From Mycolicibacterium aichiense (GTDB lineage: Bacteria > Actinomycetota > Actinomycetes > Mycobacteriales > Mycobacteriaceae), in contig NZ_AP022561.1 in NCBI RefSeq assembly GCF_010726245.1, forward strand, positions 1,984,001-2,048,000: a DNA stretch of 64,000 bases, in the 5' to 3' direction. A program made the translations under genes and the position numbers. The notes beneath the pieces are model-generated. The model was given only the letters and a program-made list of their open reading frames with translations, was not told the origin of the DNA and did no database searches. Positions within the stretch are counted from its first letter, which is position 1, and every line of letters starts with the position of its first letter. Of this stretch, positions 53,473 through 62,670 are shown piece after piece.

Positions 53473-53958
53473 TCAGGACGCCAGCAGGTCGTCGATCTGG
53501 TTGATCGCCGACGTGGAACCCTCGACCACGCCCATGTCGAGTACCTGCTGCAGGCCTTCGGCGGAGGCGAACGTACTGACGTAGACCGCGCGCGTGCCGC
53601 CGCCCAGTTCGGTGAAGGTGTAGGTGTTCTCCGAAACCGGCATATCGGGGTTCGGGTTCAGATCGGCGTCGGCGAACCCGTCCCGGAACGCGAAGCTCCT
53701 GGGCTCGTCGACGCTGGTGATGTCCCAGTACCCAGCGTATTTCTCGCCGTCCGGGCCGGTCATGTAGTAGGTGACCCGGCTGCCGGGGGTGAGGCTGTGG
53801 TCGACGAAGGTCGCCGGATGCGAGGGCGGTCCCCACACCTTCTCCAGCTGACGAGGGTCGGCGTAGATCTGCCAGACCCGCTGTACCGGTGCCGCGAAAT
53901 CGGCGGTGATGGTCAGCGTCAGGTTCTCCAGATCGTGCTTCACGTCGGTAACAGGCAT
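53473..53958 (-). CDS. SRPBCC/AHSA1-type domain protein
   Basis: A 161-residue START-like fold: [38 protein letters not shown] opens the domain and [20 protein letters not shown] closes it, as in AHSA1/CalC-type proteins that bind hydrophobic ligands. The ligand is unknown. A GGAGGA site precedes ATG 53958, which follows the ArsR stop by 3 bp. This ArsR-SRPBCC pairing is common in actinobacteria, and the two probably respond together to a small molecule. Confidence 0.85.
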   Translation of the reverse strand: MPVTDVKHDLENLTLTITADFAAPVQRVWQIYADPRQLEKVWGPPSHPATFVDHSLTPGSRVTYYMTGPDGEKYAGYWDITSVDEPRSFAFRDGFADADLNPNPDMPVSENTYTFTELGGGTRAVYVSTFASAEGLQQVLDMGVVEGSTSAINQIDDLLAS

Positions 53959-53961
53959 CAG

Positions 53962-54300
53962 CTAGTCCTCCTTCTTCTCGGATGCGATCAGGTCGTCGAT
54001 GCGGCCGATGCGGCCGCGCCAGACCTCTTCCAGTTCGGTGAGCATTGCCGCCACGGATCGCACGGCGGTGACGTCACCGCTGGCCAACTGCTCGCGGCCG
54101 TGGCGCCGTTTGGTGAGCAGGCCGGCCTTCTCCAGGACGGCGACGTGTTTTTGCACCGCGGCGAAGCTCATGTCGTACTTCAGCGCGAGCGCGGACACCG
54201 AATGCTCACCGGCCAGTGCCCGGCGCATGATGTCGCGACGGGTCCGGTCGGCGAGAGCGTGGAACAGGGCGTCCGCACGGTCTTCGGCAGCTACGGTCAC
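53962..54300 (-). CDS. ArsR-family repressor paired with an SRPBCC protein
   Basis: A 112-residue winged-helix protein with [53 protein letters not shown] and a wing at KRRHGREQ. It has no clear cysteine or histidine metal site, so it is probably not a metal sensor. GTG 54300 is 6 nt after TATGTT (leaderless). A perfect palindrome covers the -10 region, which suggests autorepression. The operon includes the SRPBCC gene. Confidence 0.85.
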   Translation of the reverse strand: MTVAAEDRADALFHALADRTRRDIMRRALAGEHSVSALALKYDMSFAAVQKHVAVLEKAGLLTKRRHGREQLASGDVTAVRSVAAMLTELEEVWRGRIGRIDDLIASEKKED

Positions 54301-54306
54301 CGGTCC

Positions 54307-54312
54307 AACATA
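54307..54312 (-). promoter_or_regulatory. -10 hexamer TATGTT, leaderless promoter of the ArsR-SRPBCC operon
   Basis: On the minus strand TATGTT, GGACCG, then GTG 54300. Its 5' four bases (TATG) lie inside the operator palindrome. Confidence 0.5.
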
Positions 54313-54330
54313 CAACCAAATGGTTGTATG
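54309..54330. promoter_or_regulatory. Perfect operator palindrome of the ArsR-SRPBCC operon
   Basis: Two exact 10-bp arms, CATACAACCA and TGGTTGTATG, around AA. It overlaps the -10 hexamer and would block RNA polymerase when bound by the adjacent ArsR protein. Confidence 0.7.
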
Positions 54331-54379
54331 TTGTCAAGGGGCGGCCCTCGGCGATTTCGGTTCGTGGTGCTCACGCTGC

Positions 54380-54385
54380 TAGAGT
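54380..54385 (+). promoter_or_regulatory. Candidate -10 TAGAGT for rpsO
   Basis: TAGAGT lies 92 bp before the rpsO start, giving a leader of about 85 nt. No convincing -35 is visible. Confidence 0.3.
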
Positions 54386-54477
54386 CGGCGATCGATACGG
54401 CGGTGCTGCAGTCCGCGGCGGCCCACGTACTTCTCGACTTGTTTCCCGCGCGGCACCGATGTGATGGAGATGTTTTC

Positions 54478-54747
54478 GTGGCGCTTACCGTCGAACAGAA
54501 GAAGGAAATCCTGGGCCAGTACGGTCTGCACGAGACCGACACCGGTTCGCCGGAAGCCCAGGTGGCGCTGCTGACCAAGCGCATCGCCGATCTCACCGAG
54601 CACCTCAAGCAGCACAAGCACGACCACCACTCGCGGCGCGGTCTGCTGTTGCTGGTCGGCCGCCGTCGCCGGCTGCTCAAGTACGTCGCCGACCTGGACG
54701 TCGCGCGCTACCGCTCACTGATCGAGCGGCTCGGTCTGCGCCGCTGA
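54478..54747 (+). CDS. rpsO: 30S ribosomal protein S15
   Basis: An 89-residue ribosomal protein that binds 16S rRNA helices 20-22. Conserved segments are [40 protein letters not shown] and [22 protein letters not shown]. The GTG start is preceded by GGAGATG. In most bacteria rpsO precedes the PNPase gene, as here; the transcript junction is often processed by RNase III. Confidence 0.97.
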   Translation: MALTVEQKKEILGQYGLHETDTGSPEAQVALLTKRIADLTEHLKQHKHDHHSRRGLLLLVGRRRRLLKYVADLDVARYRSLIERLGLRR

Positions 54748-54765
54748 GGCGCACGACCCGCCGTG

Positions 54766-55013
54766 TAACATAGGGGCGTTGCGAGCCGGGTTTCGGCTCG
54801 AACAACGGGTGCGGTGCATGCATATCCGCGTGTCCCGTTCCTGCGTGTCACACGCGAAGCTTCCCTGATCGGGCGGTCTTCGGTAGTGGCTGCCGGGCCC
54901 CAAACGATTGGGGAGCGCCCGGCCGCTTCGATCGACGGCCGTAGCCGACTGGACTCACCTGTGATGACGCGAAACAGCTGAACAGTGAATTCAGAAAGGC
55001 TGAACGGGCATCC
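54766..55013 (+). ncRNA. Structured 5' leader of gpsI with candidate promoter
   Basis: This 266-bp gap has no gene. TAACAT (54766-54771) may be a -10, giving a leader of about 235 nt. It holds a 7-bp hairpin CGAGCCG/CGGCTCG (54782-54800) and a long interrupted hairpin at 54892-54923: outer arms GCCGGG/CCCGGC, inner arms CCCCAA/TTGGGG with an ACGA loop. PNPase leaders in other bacteria form hairpins that are processed and give autoregulation, so the same is plausible here. Confidence 0.5.
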
Positions 55014-57263
55014 ATGTCTGTAGCTGAAATCGACGAAGGCGTATTCGAAGCGACCGCCGTCATCGACAACGGGAGCTTCGGCACCCGCACCGTACGTTTC
55101 GAGACCGGTCGGCTGGCGCAGCAGGCCGCGGGTTCCGTCGTCGCTTACCTCGACGACGAGACCATGCTGCTGAGCGCGACCACCGCCAGCAAGACCCCCA
55201 AAGATCATTTCGACTTCTTCCCGCTGACGATCGACGTCGAGGAGCGGATGTACGCCGCAGGGCGCATCCCCGGCTCGTTCTTCCGCCGCGAAGGCCGTCC
55301 CTCCACCGATGCGATCCTGACCTGTCGGCTCATCGACCGCCCGCTGCGCCCGACGTTCGTCTCGGGCCTGCGCAACGAAATTCAGGTCGTGGTCACGATC
55401 CTGAGCCTGGATCCCAAGGATCTGTACGACGTGCTGGCGATCAACGCCGCGTCGGCGTCCACCCAGATTTCCGGCCTGCCGTTCTCCGGTCCGGTCGGCG
55501 GCGTCCGCGTCGCCCTCATCAACGGCCAGTGGGTGGCGTTCCCGACCGTCGAGCAGCTCGAGGGAGCGGTGTTCGACATGGTCGTCGCGGGCCGCAAGGC
55601 GGGCGATGACGTCGCGATCATGATGGTCGAGGCCGAGGCCACCGACAACGTCATCGAGCTCATTGCCGGTGGCGCGGGCGCACCGACCGAGGCCGTGGTG
55701 GCCGAAGGCCTCGAAGCCGCCAAGCCGTTCATCGCCGCGCTCTGCGACGCGCAGCAGGCGCTGGCCGACAAGGCCGCCAAGCCGGTCGCCGATTACCCGC
55801 TGTTCCCGGACTACCAGGACGACGTGTATGCCGCCGTTTCGCACGTGGCCGCCGGCCCGCTGGCGGAGGCGCTGACCATCGCCGGCAAGCAGGAGCGCGA
55901 CGAGCGCACCGACGAGATCAAGAACGAGGTCCTCGGAGAGCTCAGCGAGACATTCGCCGGGCGCGAGAAGGAGATCGGCGCGGCCTACCGCTCGCTGACC
56001 AAGAAGCTTGTGCGCCAGCGCATCCTGACCGACCACTTCCGTATCGACGGCCGCGGCGTCACCGACATCCGCGCCCTGTCCGCCGAGGTCGCGATCATCC
56101 CGCGGGCGCACGGCAGCGCGTTGTTCGAGCGCGGCGAGACCCAGATCATGGGTGTCACCACTCTCGACATGGTCAAGATGGCTCAGCAGATCGACTCGCT
56201 CGGGCCGGAGACCTCCAAGCGCTACATGCATCACTACAACTTCCCGCCGTATTCGACCGGTGAGACCGGTCGCGTCGGCTCCCCGAAGCGTCGGGAAATC
56301 GGCCACGGCGCGCTTGCCGAGCGCGCTCTGATGCCGGTGCTGCCCAGTGTCGAAGAGTTCCCGTACGCGATTCGCCAGGTGTCGGAAGCGTTGGGCTCCA
56401 ACGGTTCCACCTCGATGGGCTCGGTGTGTGCTTCGACGCTGTCGCTGCTGAACGCCGGTGTGCCGCTGAAGGCCCCGGTTGCCGGAATCGCCATGGGCCT
56501 GGTGTCCGACGACGTCGACGGAGAGCGTCGGTTCGTCACGCTGACCGACATCCTCGGTGCCGAGGATGCCTTCGGCGACATGGACTTCAAGTGCGCGGGC
56601 ACCAAGGACTTCGTCACCGCTCTGCAGTTGGACACCAAGCTGGACGGCATTCCCTCGCAGGTGCTGGCCGGCGCTCTGGCTCAGGCCAAGGACGCTCGCC
56701 TGACGATCCTCGAGGTGATGGCCGAGGCCATCGACGAGCCCGACGAGATGAGCCCGTATGCGCCCCGCGTCACCGCCATCAAGGTGCCGGTGGACAAGAT
56801 CGGCGAGGTCATCGGCCCCAAGGGCAAGATGATCAACTCGATCACCGAGCAGACCGGCGCGTCGATCTCCATCGAGGACGACGGCACCGTGTTCGTCGGC
56901 GCCACCGACGGCCCGTCGGCGCAGGCGGCGATCGACATGATCAACGCGATCGCCAACCCGCAGCTGCCCAAGGTCGGCGAGCGGTTCCTCGGAACGGTGG
57001 TCAAGACCACCGATTTCGGTGCGTTCGTTTCGCTGCTCCCGGGTCGCGATGGCCTTGTGCACATCTCGAAGCTGGGCAGGGGCAAGCGGATCGCCAAGGT
57101 CGAGGATGTCGTCAAGCTCGGTGACAAGCTCCGTGTGGAGATCGCCGACATCGACAACCGCGGCAAGATCTCGCTGATCCTGGTGTCCGAAGACGGGGCA
57201 GACGCTCCCGAGGACGCTGCACCGGCACCCGCTGATGCCGATGCCGCGACCGCCAGCAGCTAG
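55014..57263 (+). CDS. gpsI: Polyribonucleotide nucleotidyltransferase (PNPase, GpsI)
   Basis: A 749-residue trimeric 3'-to-5' phosphorolytic exoribonuclease. The order is a first RNase PH domain ([29 protein letters not shown]), a helical domain, a second RNase PH domain ([41 protein letters not shown]), a KH domain (about residues 589-645, [20 protein letters not shown]) and an S1 domain (from about 654, [16 protein letters not shown]), then an acidic tail. ATG 55014 follows an AAAGG-type site. It overlaps pepR by 23 bp. Confidence 0.97.
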   Translation: MSVAEIDEGVFEATAVIDNGSFGTRTVRFETGRLAQQAAGSVVAYLDDETMLLSATTASKTPKDHFDFFPLTIDVEERMYAAGRIPGSFFRREGRPSTDAILTCRLIDRPLRPTFVSGLRNEIQVVVTILSLDPKDLYDVLAINAASASTQISGLPFSGPVGGVRVALINGQWVAFPTVEQLEGAVFDMVVAGRKAGDDVAIMMVEAEATDNVIELIAGGAGAPTEAVVAEGLEAAKPFIAALCDAQQALADKAAKPVADYPLFPDYQDDVYAAVSHVAAGPLAEALTIAGKQERDERTDEIKNEVLGELSETFAGREKEIGAAYRSLTKKLVRQRILTDHFRIDGRGVTDIRALSAEVAIIPRAHGSALFERGETQIMGVTTLDMVKMAQQIDSLGPETSKRYMHHYNFPPYSTGETGRVGSPKRREIGHGALAERALMPVLPSVEEFPYAIRQVSEALGSNGSTSMGSVCASTLSLLNAGVPLKAPVAGIAMGLVSDDVDGERRFVTLTDILGAEDAFGDMDFKCAGTKDFVTALQLDTKLDGIPSQVLAGALAQAKDARLTILEVMAEAIDEPDEMSPYAPRVTAIKVPVDKIGEVIGPKGKMINSITEQTGASISIEDDGTVFVGATDGPSAQAAIDMINAIANPQLPKVGERFLGTVVKTTDFGAFVSLLPGRDGLVHISKLGRGKRIAKVEDVVKLGDKLRVEIADIDNRGKISLILVSEDGADAPEDAAPAPADADAATASS

Positions 57264-58590
57264 CGGCCCCGCACTTCGCCGCGGCCGGCGCCTCTCCAGC
57301 GAGGCGCCGGTTGCGGTGCGGCGCACCGTTCTTCCCGGTGGTCTGCGGGTCGTCACCGAGTATGTGCCTTCGGTGCGCTCGGCCTCGGTGGGCGTCTGGG
57401 TGAACGTCGGTTCCCGCGACGAAGGTCCGACAGTCGCCGGTGCTGCGCACTTCCTGGAGCACCTGCTGTTCAAGGCGACACCGCGTCGCACCGCTGTGGA
57501 GATCGCGCAGTCCGTCGACGCTGTCGGCGGTGAGCTCAACGCATTCACCGCCAAGGAACACACCTGCTACTACGCCCACGTTCTGGACGACGATCTGGAG
57601 TTGGCCGTCGATCTGGTGGCCGACGTGGTCCTCAACGGTGTGTGCGCACCGCACGACGTCGAACTGGAACGCGACGTGGTGCTCGAAGAGATCGCGATGC
57701 GAGACGACGATCCTGAAGACGCCCTGGGCGACGTGTTCCTGTCGGCGATGTTCGGTGACCACCCGGTCGGACGGCCGGTGATCGGCAGCGTCGATTCGGT
57801 GTCGGGAATGACCCGATCGCAGCTCCATTCATTCCATGTGCGCCGCTACACCCCGGAGCGGATGGTCGTGGCGGTCGCGGGCAACATCGATCATGACGAG
57901 GTAGTCCGGTTGGTGCGCAAGCACTTCGGCGCACATCTGGTCAAGGGCCGAACACCGCAGGCTCCGCGCAAGGGCACCGGCCGGCCGGCCGGCGCGCCCA
58001 GGCTGGAGCTGATCAGTCGTGACGCCGAGCAGACCCATCTGTCGCTGGGTGTTCGGGTACCGGGGCGGCACTGGCCACATCGCTGGGCTTTATCGGTGCT
58101 CAACACCGCCCTCGGCGGTGGATTGAGTTCCCGACTCTTCCAACAGATTCGGGAGAACCGCGGGCTGGCTTATTCGGTGTACTCCTCGGTTGACAGCTTC
58201 TCGGATGCCGGGGCATTGTCGGTGTATGCGGCCTGCCTTCCGGAGCGCTTCGACGAGGTGGTGCGGTTGACCACCGAGGTTCTCGAGGGTGTCGCGCGTG
58301 ACGGCATCACCGAGGCGGAATGCCGCATCGCCAAGGGTTCGATCCGCGGCGGACTGGTGCTCGGCCTGGAGGACTCGGCGTCACGCATGCACCGTCTCGG
58401 TCGCAGCGAGCTGAACTACGGTGAGTACCGCAGCGTCGCGAGCACTCTGGAGCGCATCGATGAAGTCACCCTGGATCAGGTCAATGCGGTCGCCCGCCAG
58501 GTGCTGAACAAGCCGTTCGGTGCAGCCGTCCTGGGGCCACACAAATCCAAACGATCTCTGCCGCAGCAACTTCGGACGATCAGGAGCTAG
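57241..58590 (+). CDS. pepR: M16-family zinc protease PepR
   Basis: A 449-residue metallopeptidase of the insulinase/processing-protease family. The inverted zinc motif HFLEH (about residues 70-74, in [13 protein letters not shown]) is followed by the third ligand region [18 protein letters not shown]. The C-terminal half carries [25 protein letters not shown]. Corresponds to Rv2782c. The start ATG 57241 matches the H37Rv N-terminus MPR..; ATG 57235 is two codons earlier. It lies partly within the gpsI end, so translation is likely coupled. Confidence 0.93.
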   Translation: MPRPPAASGPALRRGRRLSSEAPVAVRRTVLPGGLRVVTEYVPSVRSASVGVWVNVGSRDEGPTVAGAAHFLEHLLFKATPRRTAVEIAQSVDAVGGELNAFTAKEHTCYYAHVLDDDLELAVDLVADVVLNGVCAPHDVELERDVVLEEIAMRDDDPEDALGDVFLSAMFGDHPVGRPVIGSVDSVSGMTRSQLHSFHVRRYTPERMVVAVAGNIDHDEVVRLVRKHFGAHLVKGRTPQAPRKGTGRPAGAPRLELISRDAEQTHLSLGVRVPGRHWPHRWALSVLNTALGGGLSSRLFQQIRENRGLAYSVYSSVDSFSDAGALSVYAACLPERFDEVVRLTTEVLEGVARDGITEAECRIAKGSIRGGLVLGLEDSASRMHRLGRSELNYGEYRSVASTLERIDEVTLDQVNAVARQVLNKPFGAAVLGPHKSKRSLPQQLRTIRS

Positions 58591-58592
58591 CC

Positions 58593-59618
58593 GTGCCTTT
58601 CAGCCTGCAGGATTTGGCGTTACCGATTCTCGGTGCACCAATGGCAGGCGGTCCGAGCACGCCCGCTCTGGCGGCCGCGGTGTCCGACGCCGGCGGTCTG
58701 GGTTTCGTAGCAGCCGGTTACCTGCCAGCGGACAGATTCGCCGAGGTGATTGCCGGCGCCCGCGCGTTGACGTCGGCACCAATCGGCGTGAACCTCTTTG
58801 TGCCGCAGCCGTCGGCGGCACATGCCGATGAGCTGGAGCGCTACCGCGACCTGCTCGCCCCACTTGCCGAACACTACGGTGCCGAGATCCCGCGGCCCCA
58901 TCCCGACGACGACGGGTGGCAGGCCAAACTCGACGTGGTCGCCGATACCGCACCGGAGGTGGCCTCGTTCACCTTCGGCTGCCCGGCACCGGAAATCATT
59001 GCCCGTCTGCGTGATCGGGGCGTACTGGTTGCGGTGACGGTCACCAGCCTCGACGAGGCGGGGGTCGCTGCCGGCGCGGGCGCCGAGGCTCTGGTGGTGC
59101 AGGGCCCGGAAGCGGGCGGCCATCGCGGGACGTTCGATCCCGTCGTCCGGCCGGGCGATGAGCCGTTGGACTCGTTGCTGTCGGCGATCGTCGCGGCCTA
59201 CGACCTGCCGGTGATCGCAGCGGGTGGTCTGTCCGGTGCGGCGGATGTCCGGCGGGTGCTGGACGGGGGAGCGGCCGCGGCGCAGGCTGGCACCGCGTTC
59301 CTGCTGGCCGAGGAGGCCGGCACCAACGCAGCCCACCGCGCAGCGCTGACCGATGAGAACTTCACCGAAACGGTGGTGACACGGGCCTTTTCCGGGCGGT
59401 ATGCGCGCGGCCTGGCCAATGACTTCACCGCCCGCTATGACGATGTGGCACCGCTGGGCTATCCGGAGGTCAACCAGATGACCGGGCCGCTGCGCCGCGC
59501 CGCCGTCGCCGCGGGCGATCCGCACGGAACCAATCTGTGGGCGGGCACCGCGTGGCGGGAGATCAGCGGGGGCAGCGCAACCGACATCGTGGCGGCATTG
59601 GCTGGCGACGCCCGATGA
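58593..59618 (+). CDS. Nitronate monooxygenase (NPD-type flavoprotein)
   Basis: A 341-residue FMN-dependent TIM-barrel enzyme. It shows LPILGAPMAGGPSTPALAAAVSDAGGLGFVAAGYL at the start, GAEALVVQGPEAGGHRG (catalytic His region) and PVIAAGGLSGAADVRRVLDGGAAAAQAGTAFLLAEEAG for phosphate binding. The family oxidises propionate-3-nitronate or related nitro compounds. GTG 58593 follows AGGAG by 6 nt and starts 2 bp after pepR. Corresponds to Rv2781c. Confidence 0.9.
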   Translation: MPFSLQDLALPILGAPMAGGPSTPALAAAVSDAGGLGFVAAGYLPADRFAEVIAGARALTSAPIGVNLFVPQPSAAHADELERYRDLLAPLAEHYGAEIPRPHPDDDGWQAKLDVVADTAPEVASFTFGCPAPEIIARLRDRGVLVAVTVTSLDEAGVAAGAGAEALVVQGPEAGGHRGTFDPVVRPGDEPLDSLLSAIVAAYDLPVIAAGGLSGAADVRRVLDGGAAAAQAGTAFLLAEEAGTNAAHRAALTDENFTETVVTRAFSGRYARGLANDFTARYDDVAPLGYPEVNQMTGPLRRAAVAAGDPHGTNLWAGTAWREISGGSATDIVAALAGDAR

Positions 59619-60529
59619 GCCTGTCTCGGCGACGCCTTCTGATCACTGGCACTGCGGCGACCGTTCTCGCGGCCTGTGGCGTCAAGTCCTCACCGGCCCA
59701 TCCGACTCTGAGTGACCCGGCCGAGCCGTTGCCGCCCGTCGGGCAGCGCATCGCCGATCTGGAGAAGCGGCACAACGCATTCGTCGGGCTCTACGCCCAG
59801 AACCTGGATTCCAAGCTGGATCTGGCTCACCGAGACGGCGACCCGTTCGCGATGTGCTCGACGTTCAAGGCCTACCTTTCGGCTCGGGTGCTGCAGAAGG
59901 CGCAGGCGGGGGAGTTGCTGCTGACGGACACGGTGCTGGTCGACCCGGCGGAACTGAAACCCAACTCCCCGCGCACCGAGCCCAATGCCGGTCAGCCCAT
60001 GGCTATTTCAGATCTGTGCGCGGCGGCGCTGCAAGTCAGCGACAACACCGCGGCCAACATGTTGCTGCGGGCCATCGGCGGACCGCCGGCCATCACCGCC
60101 TTCGCCCGGTCGATCGGGGATGATCGCAGCCGGCTGGACCGCTGGGAGACCGAGCTGAATACGGCCCTTCCCGGCGATCCGCGCGACACCAGCACGCCGC
60201 GGGCGCTCGGCGGTGGGTTGGCCCGGGTGTTGACCGGAGACGTTCTCGACGGATCGCACCGCAAGCAGCTCGAGGACTGGATGCGTGCCAATACCACCTC
60301 GAGCATGCGGGCTGGGTTGCCTGCGGGCTGGACGACCGCTGACAAGACCGGTTCCGGTGACTTCGCCAGCACCAATGACGTCGGGATCGCGTTCGGGCCG
60401 GGCGGCGAACGCGTTCTGCTGGCGATCATGACCCGCACACAATCCGACGATGCGCAGGCCGCGCCGTTGCGTCAGCTCATCGCCGAGGTGGCGACGCTGG
60501 CGTTGCCGGAGGTGACGCGCCCGCGATGA
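59615..60529 (+). CDS. Class A beta-lactamase, Tat lipoprotein (BlaS-like)
   Basis: A 304-residue exported serine beta-lactamase. The signal has twin arginines (SLSRRRLLITGT) and a lipobox LAAC. Active-site motifs: Ser82-Thr-Phe-Lys85 (Ambler S70xxK), SDN in LQVSDNTAANML, omega-loop Glu in RWETELN (E166xxLN) and KTG in DKTGSGD. Ambler position 132 is Asn, as in most class A enzymes, not Gly as in M. tuberculosis BlaC. ATG 59615 overlaps the stop of the monooxygenase gene. The rapid grower M. smegmatis has its beta-lactamase in this same neighbourhood. Confers intrinsic beta-lactam resistance. Confidence 0.93.
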   Translation: MSLSRRRLLITGTAATVLAACGVKSSPAHPTLSDPAEPLPPVGQRIADLEKRHNAFVGLYAQNLDSKLDLAHRDGDPFAMCSTFKAYLSARVLQKAQAGELLLTDTVLVDPAELKPNSPRTEPNAGQPMAISDLCAAALQVSDNTAANMLLRAIGGPPAITAFARSIGDDRSRLDRWETELNTALPGDPRDTSTPRALGGGLARVLTGDVLDGSHRKQLEDWMRANTTSSMRAGLPAGWTTADKTGSGDFASTNDVGIAFGPGGERVLLAIMTRTQSDDAQAAPLRQLIAEVATLALPEVTRPR

Positions 60530-60589
60530 GTTTCCGTCCCGCCGGATGTCAGTACTGAAGACCGACGACATCAGCCGAAAGGATCCATC

Positions 60590-61384
60590 GTGAGTGAGTA
60601 CGCCGCCCCGGTCGGGGCGCCCATCTGGTTCGACCTGATGAGCAGCGATCCCGAGCGAGCAGCGGAGTTCTATCGGGAGATCTTCGGTTGGGAGCTCGAG
60701 GGACCGGCGCACCCGGAGTTCGGGGGTTATCAGAACTTCACCCGCAACGGTAAGCGGGTGGCCGGGCTGATCCCGCCGATGGGCGAGGGACCGGCGAACA
60801 TCTGGTCGGTGTACCTGCACACCACCGACGGGAGCGCCACCGTCGCGGCGGCGGAGGCCGCGGGCGCGACGGTGATGGTGCCCCCGATGGCGGTCGGTGA
60901 TCTGGGCTCGATGATGGTGGTGACCGATCCGGCCGGCGCGGTGATCGGATTCTGGCAGCCCGGAACACATCCCGGGTTCACCGAGTGGGGTGAGCACGGA
61001 ACGCCGTACTGGTTCGAATGCCAGAGCAAGGACTACGACGCATCACTGGCGTTCTACCGCGCCGTGCTGGGCGCCCGGATCGAGGAAATCGGTACCGGTG
61101 GCGCCCCGGACGCCATCGGCCCGGAACGGTACGGCCAGGTATTCGCCGGGGAGAGTGCATATTCCGGAATCATGGACGCAGCCAAGCTGATGCCCGCTGA
61201 GGTGCCGTCGTTCTGGCAGGTGTACATCACCGTCGACGATGTGGCGGCGACGGCGAAGCAGGCCGAGTCACTCGGTGCGCAGCTGCTGATGCCCGTCGAG
61301 GAGACGCCGTACGGAACCTTGGCAGCGATCAAAGATCCCTTGGGCGCGCTTATCTGCCTCGGCCATCCGCCGGCTGGGATGTAA
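60590..61384 (+). CDS. Tandem VOC (glyoxalase/bleomycin-resistance-like) domain protein
   Basis: A 264-residue protein of two VOC units. The first (GAPIWFDLMSSDPERAAEFYREIFGWELEG ... DPAGAVIGFWQP) and the second (GTPYWFECQSKDYDASLAFYRAVLGARIEE ... DPLGALICLGHP) are each about 120 residues. Similar proteins are annotated as glyoxalases or hydroxylase-like, but the substrate is unknown. A GTG start follows GAAAGGATCCATC. A hairpin at 61391-61425 ends the transcript. Confidence 0.85.
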   Translation: MSEYAAPVGAPIWFDLMSSDPERAAEFYREIFGWELEGPAHPEFGGYQNFTRNGKRVAGLIPPMGEGPANIWSVYLHTTDGSATVAAAEAAGATVMVPPMAVGDLGSMMVVTDPAGAVIGFWQPGTHPGFTEWGEHGTPYWFECQSKDYDASLAFYRAVLGARIEEIGTGGAPDAIGPERYGQVFAGESAYSGIMDAAKLMPAEVPSFWQVYITVDDVAATAKQAESLGAQLLMPVEETPYGTLAAIKDPLGALICLGHPPAGM

Positions 61385-61390
61385 GACCAA

Positions 61391-61425
61391 CGAACCGGGA
61401 CGCTGCGGTGAGCAGTCCCGGTTCG
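61391..61425. terminator. Bidirectional hairpin terminator between the VOC gene and ald
   Basis: An 11-bp perfect stem, CGAACCGGGAC (61391-61401) and GTCCCGGTTCG (61415-61425), with a 13-nt loop, between two convergent genes. It lacks a T-tract, as is common in mycobacteria. Confidence 0.65.
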
Positions 61426-61460
61426 CTGTGCAGTAGTGAGCTGGTGGCTCACTGAGGTTT

Positions 61461-62576
61461 TCAGGCCATCAGGCCGGCCGGATCGGTATAGGGCAGATCG
61501 AGGTCATTGGCGACCTCGTGGTTGAGCAGCTGTCCGTGATGGGTGGACAAGCCCTTGGCGAGAGCCGGATCGGATCCGCATGCGGCCTGCCAGCCCTTGT
61601 CGGCGAGCTTGATGACGTACGGCATGGTCGCGTTGGTCAGTGCGTACGTCGAGGTGCGCGGGACAGCGCCGGGCATGTTCGCCACGCAGTAGAACACTGC
61701 GTCATGCACGCGGAAGGTCGGGTCGTCGTGCGTGGTGGGCTTGGAGTCCTCGAAGCAGCCTCCCTGGTCGATGGCGATGTCCACCAGCACCGCACCCGGT
61801 TTCATCTGTGCCACAGTCGCATTCGTGACGAGCTTCGGGGCCTTGGCGCCCGGGACCAGCACGGCGCCGATGACCAGATCGGCCTGCTTGACAGCGTCCT
61901 CGAGATCGAGTCGCGAGGAGTAGCGGGTTTCGATCGCTCCGCCGTACTCGGCATCGATCTTGCGCAGGATGTTGATGTTGAGGTCGAACACGGTGACGTG
62001 TGCGCCCATACCCCACGCGACGGCGGCGGCGTTGTCGCCGGCCATTCCGCCGCCGATGACGACGACCTTGGCCGGGGCCACGCCGGGAACGCCGCCCATC
62101 AGCACGCCGCGACCGCCTTGGGTGCGCATCAGGTGGTAGGCGCCAACCTGCGCGGCGAGCCGGCCTGCGACCTCGCTCATCGGGGCCAGCAGAGGAAGCG
62201 CTCCGTCGGCAGTCTGCACCGTCTCGTAGGCGATCGACGTGGTGCCGGATGCCAGCAGGGCATCGGTGCACGGGCGGGAGGCGGCCAGGTGCAGATAGGT
62301 GAACAGGGTCTGGTCCTTGCGCATCCGGCCGTATTCGGCCTCGATGGGCTCCTTGACCTTCAGCAGCAGATCGGCCTCGGCCCACACCTGGTCGGCGCCG
62401 GCGATGATCTGCGCACCGGCGGCCTTGAAGTCGTCGTCGTGGATGGCGGAACCCTCACCGGCGCCGGCCTGGACGATGACCTCGTGACCGCGTCGGACCA
62501 GTTCGGACACGCCGGCCGGGGTGATGGCGACGCGGTATTCGTTGTTCTTGATCTCGGTCGGGACACCGACGCGCAT
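61461..62576 (-). CDS. ald: L-alanine dehydrogenase
   Basis: A 371-residue NAD-dependent enzyme (alanine to pyruvate plus ammonia; also glyoxylate reduction), hexameric and cytosolic. It starts MRVGVPTEIKNNEYRVAITP, with the catalytic Lys in LLLKVKEPIEAEY, His in FTYLHLAASR, and the NAD fold VVVIGGGMAGDNAAAVAWGMG. Length and ends match M. tuberculosis Ald (Rv2780). ATG 62576 follows GAGGAG; the longer open frame upstream enters the regulatory region. It is divergent from aldR, whose product activates it. Confidence 0.97.
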   Translation of the reverse strand: MRVGVPTEIKNNEYRVAITPAGVSELVRRGHEVIVQAGAGEGSAIHDDDFKAAGAQIIAGADQVWAEADLLLKVKEPIEAEYGRMRKDQTLFTYLHLAASRPCTDALLASGTTSIAYETVQTADGALPLLAPMSEVAGRLAAQVGAYHLMRTQGGRGVLMGGVPGVAPAKVVVIGGGMAGDNAAAVAWGMGAHVTVFDLNINILRKIDAEYGGAIETRYSSRLDLEDAVKQADLVIGAVLVPGAKAPKLVTNATVAQMKPGAVLVDIAIDQGGCFEDSKPTTHDDPTFRVHDAVFYCVANMPGAVPRTSTYALTNATMPYVIKLADKGWQAACGSDPALAKGLSTHHGQLLNHEVANDLDLPYTDPAGLMA

Positions 62577-62633
62577 GATCGCTCCTCGATTGGAAATTGG
62601 CTTAGCAAGAGTGTGAAGAAAATTCGAGTGGAA

Positions 62634-62667
62634 TGCAATCGAATTGGTGAAGATTCGATAGATTGCA
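62634..62667. promoter_or_regulatory. Inverted repeat in the ald-aldR divergent control region
   Basis: TGCAATC (62634-62640) and GATTGCA (62661-62667) frame 20 bp containing GAAT (62641-62644) and ATTC (62653-62656). The 94-bp gap is AT-rich. An Lrp/AldR binding region is expected here; the right arm overlaps the aldR -10. Confidence 0.5.
62659..62664 (+). promoter_or_regulatory. -10 hexamer TAGATT, leaderless promoter of aldR
   Basis: TAGATT, GCACGC, then ATG 62671. It overlaps the right arm of the inverted repeat, suggesting autorepression. Confidence 0.5.
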
Positions 62668-62670
62668 CGC

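Noticed and set aside
54708..57563. 951-codon open frame antisense to gpsI
   Set aside because: His/Arg/Gly-rich composition with no family features; a GC-rich shadow of gpsI and pepR codons.
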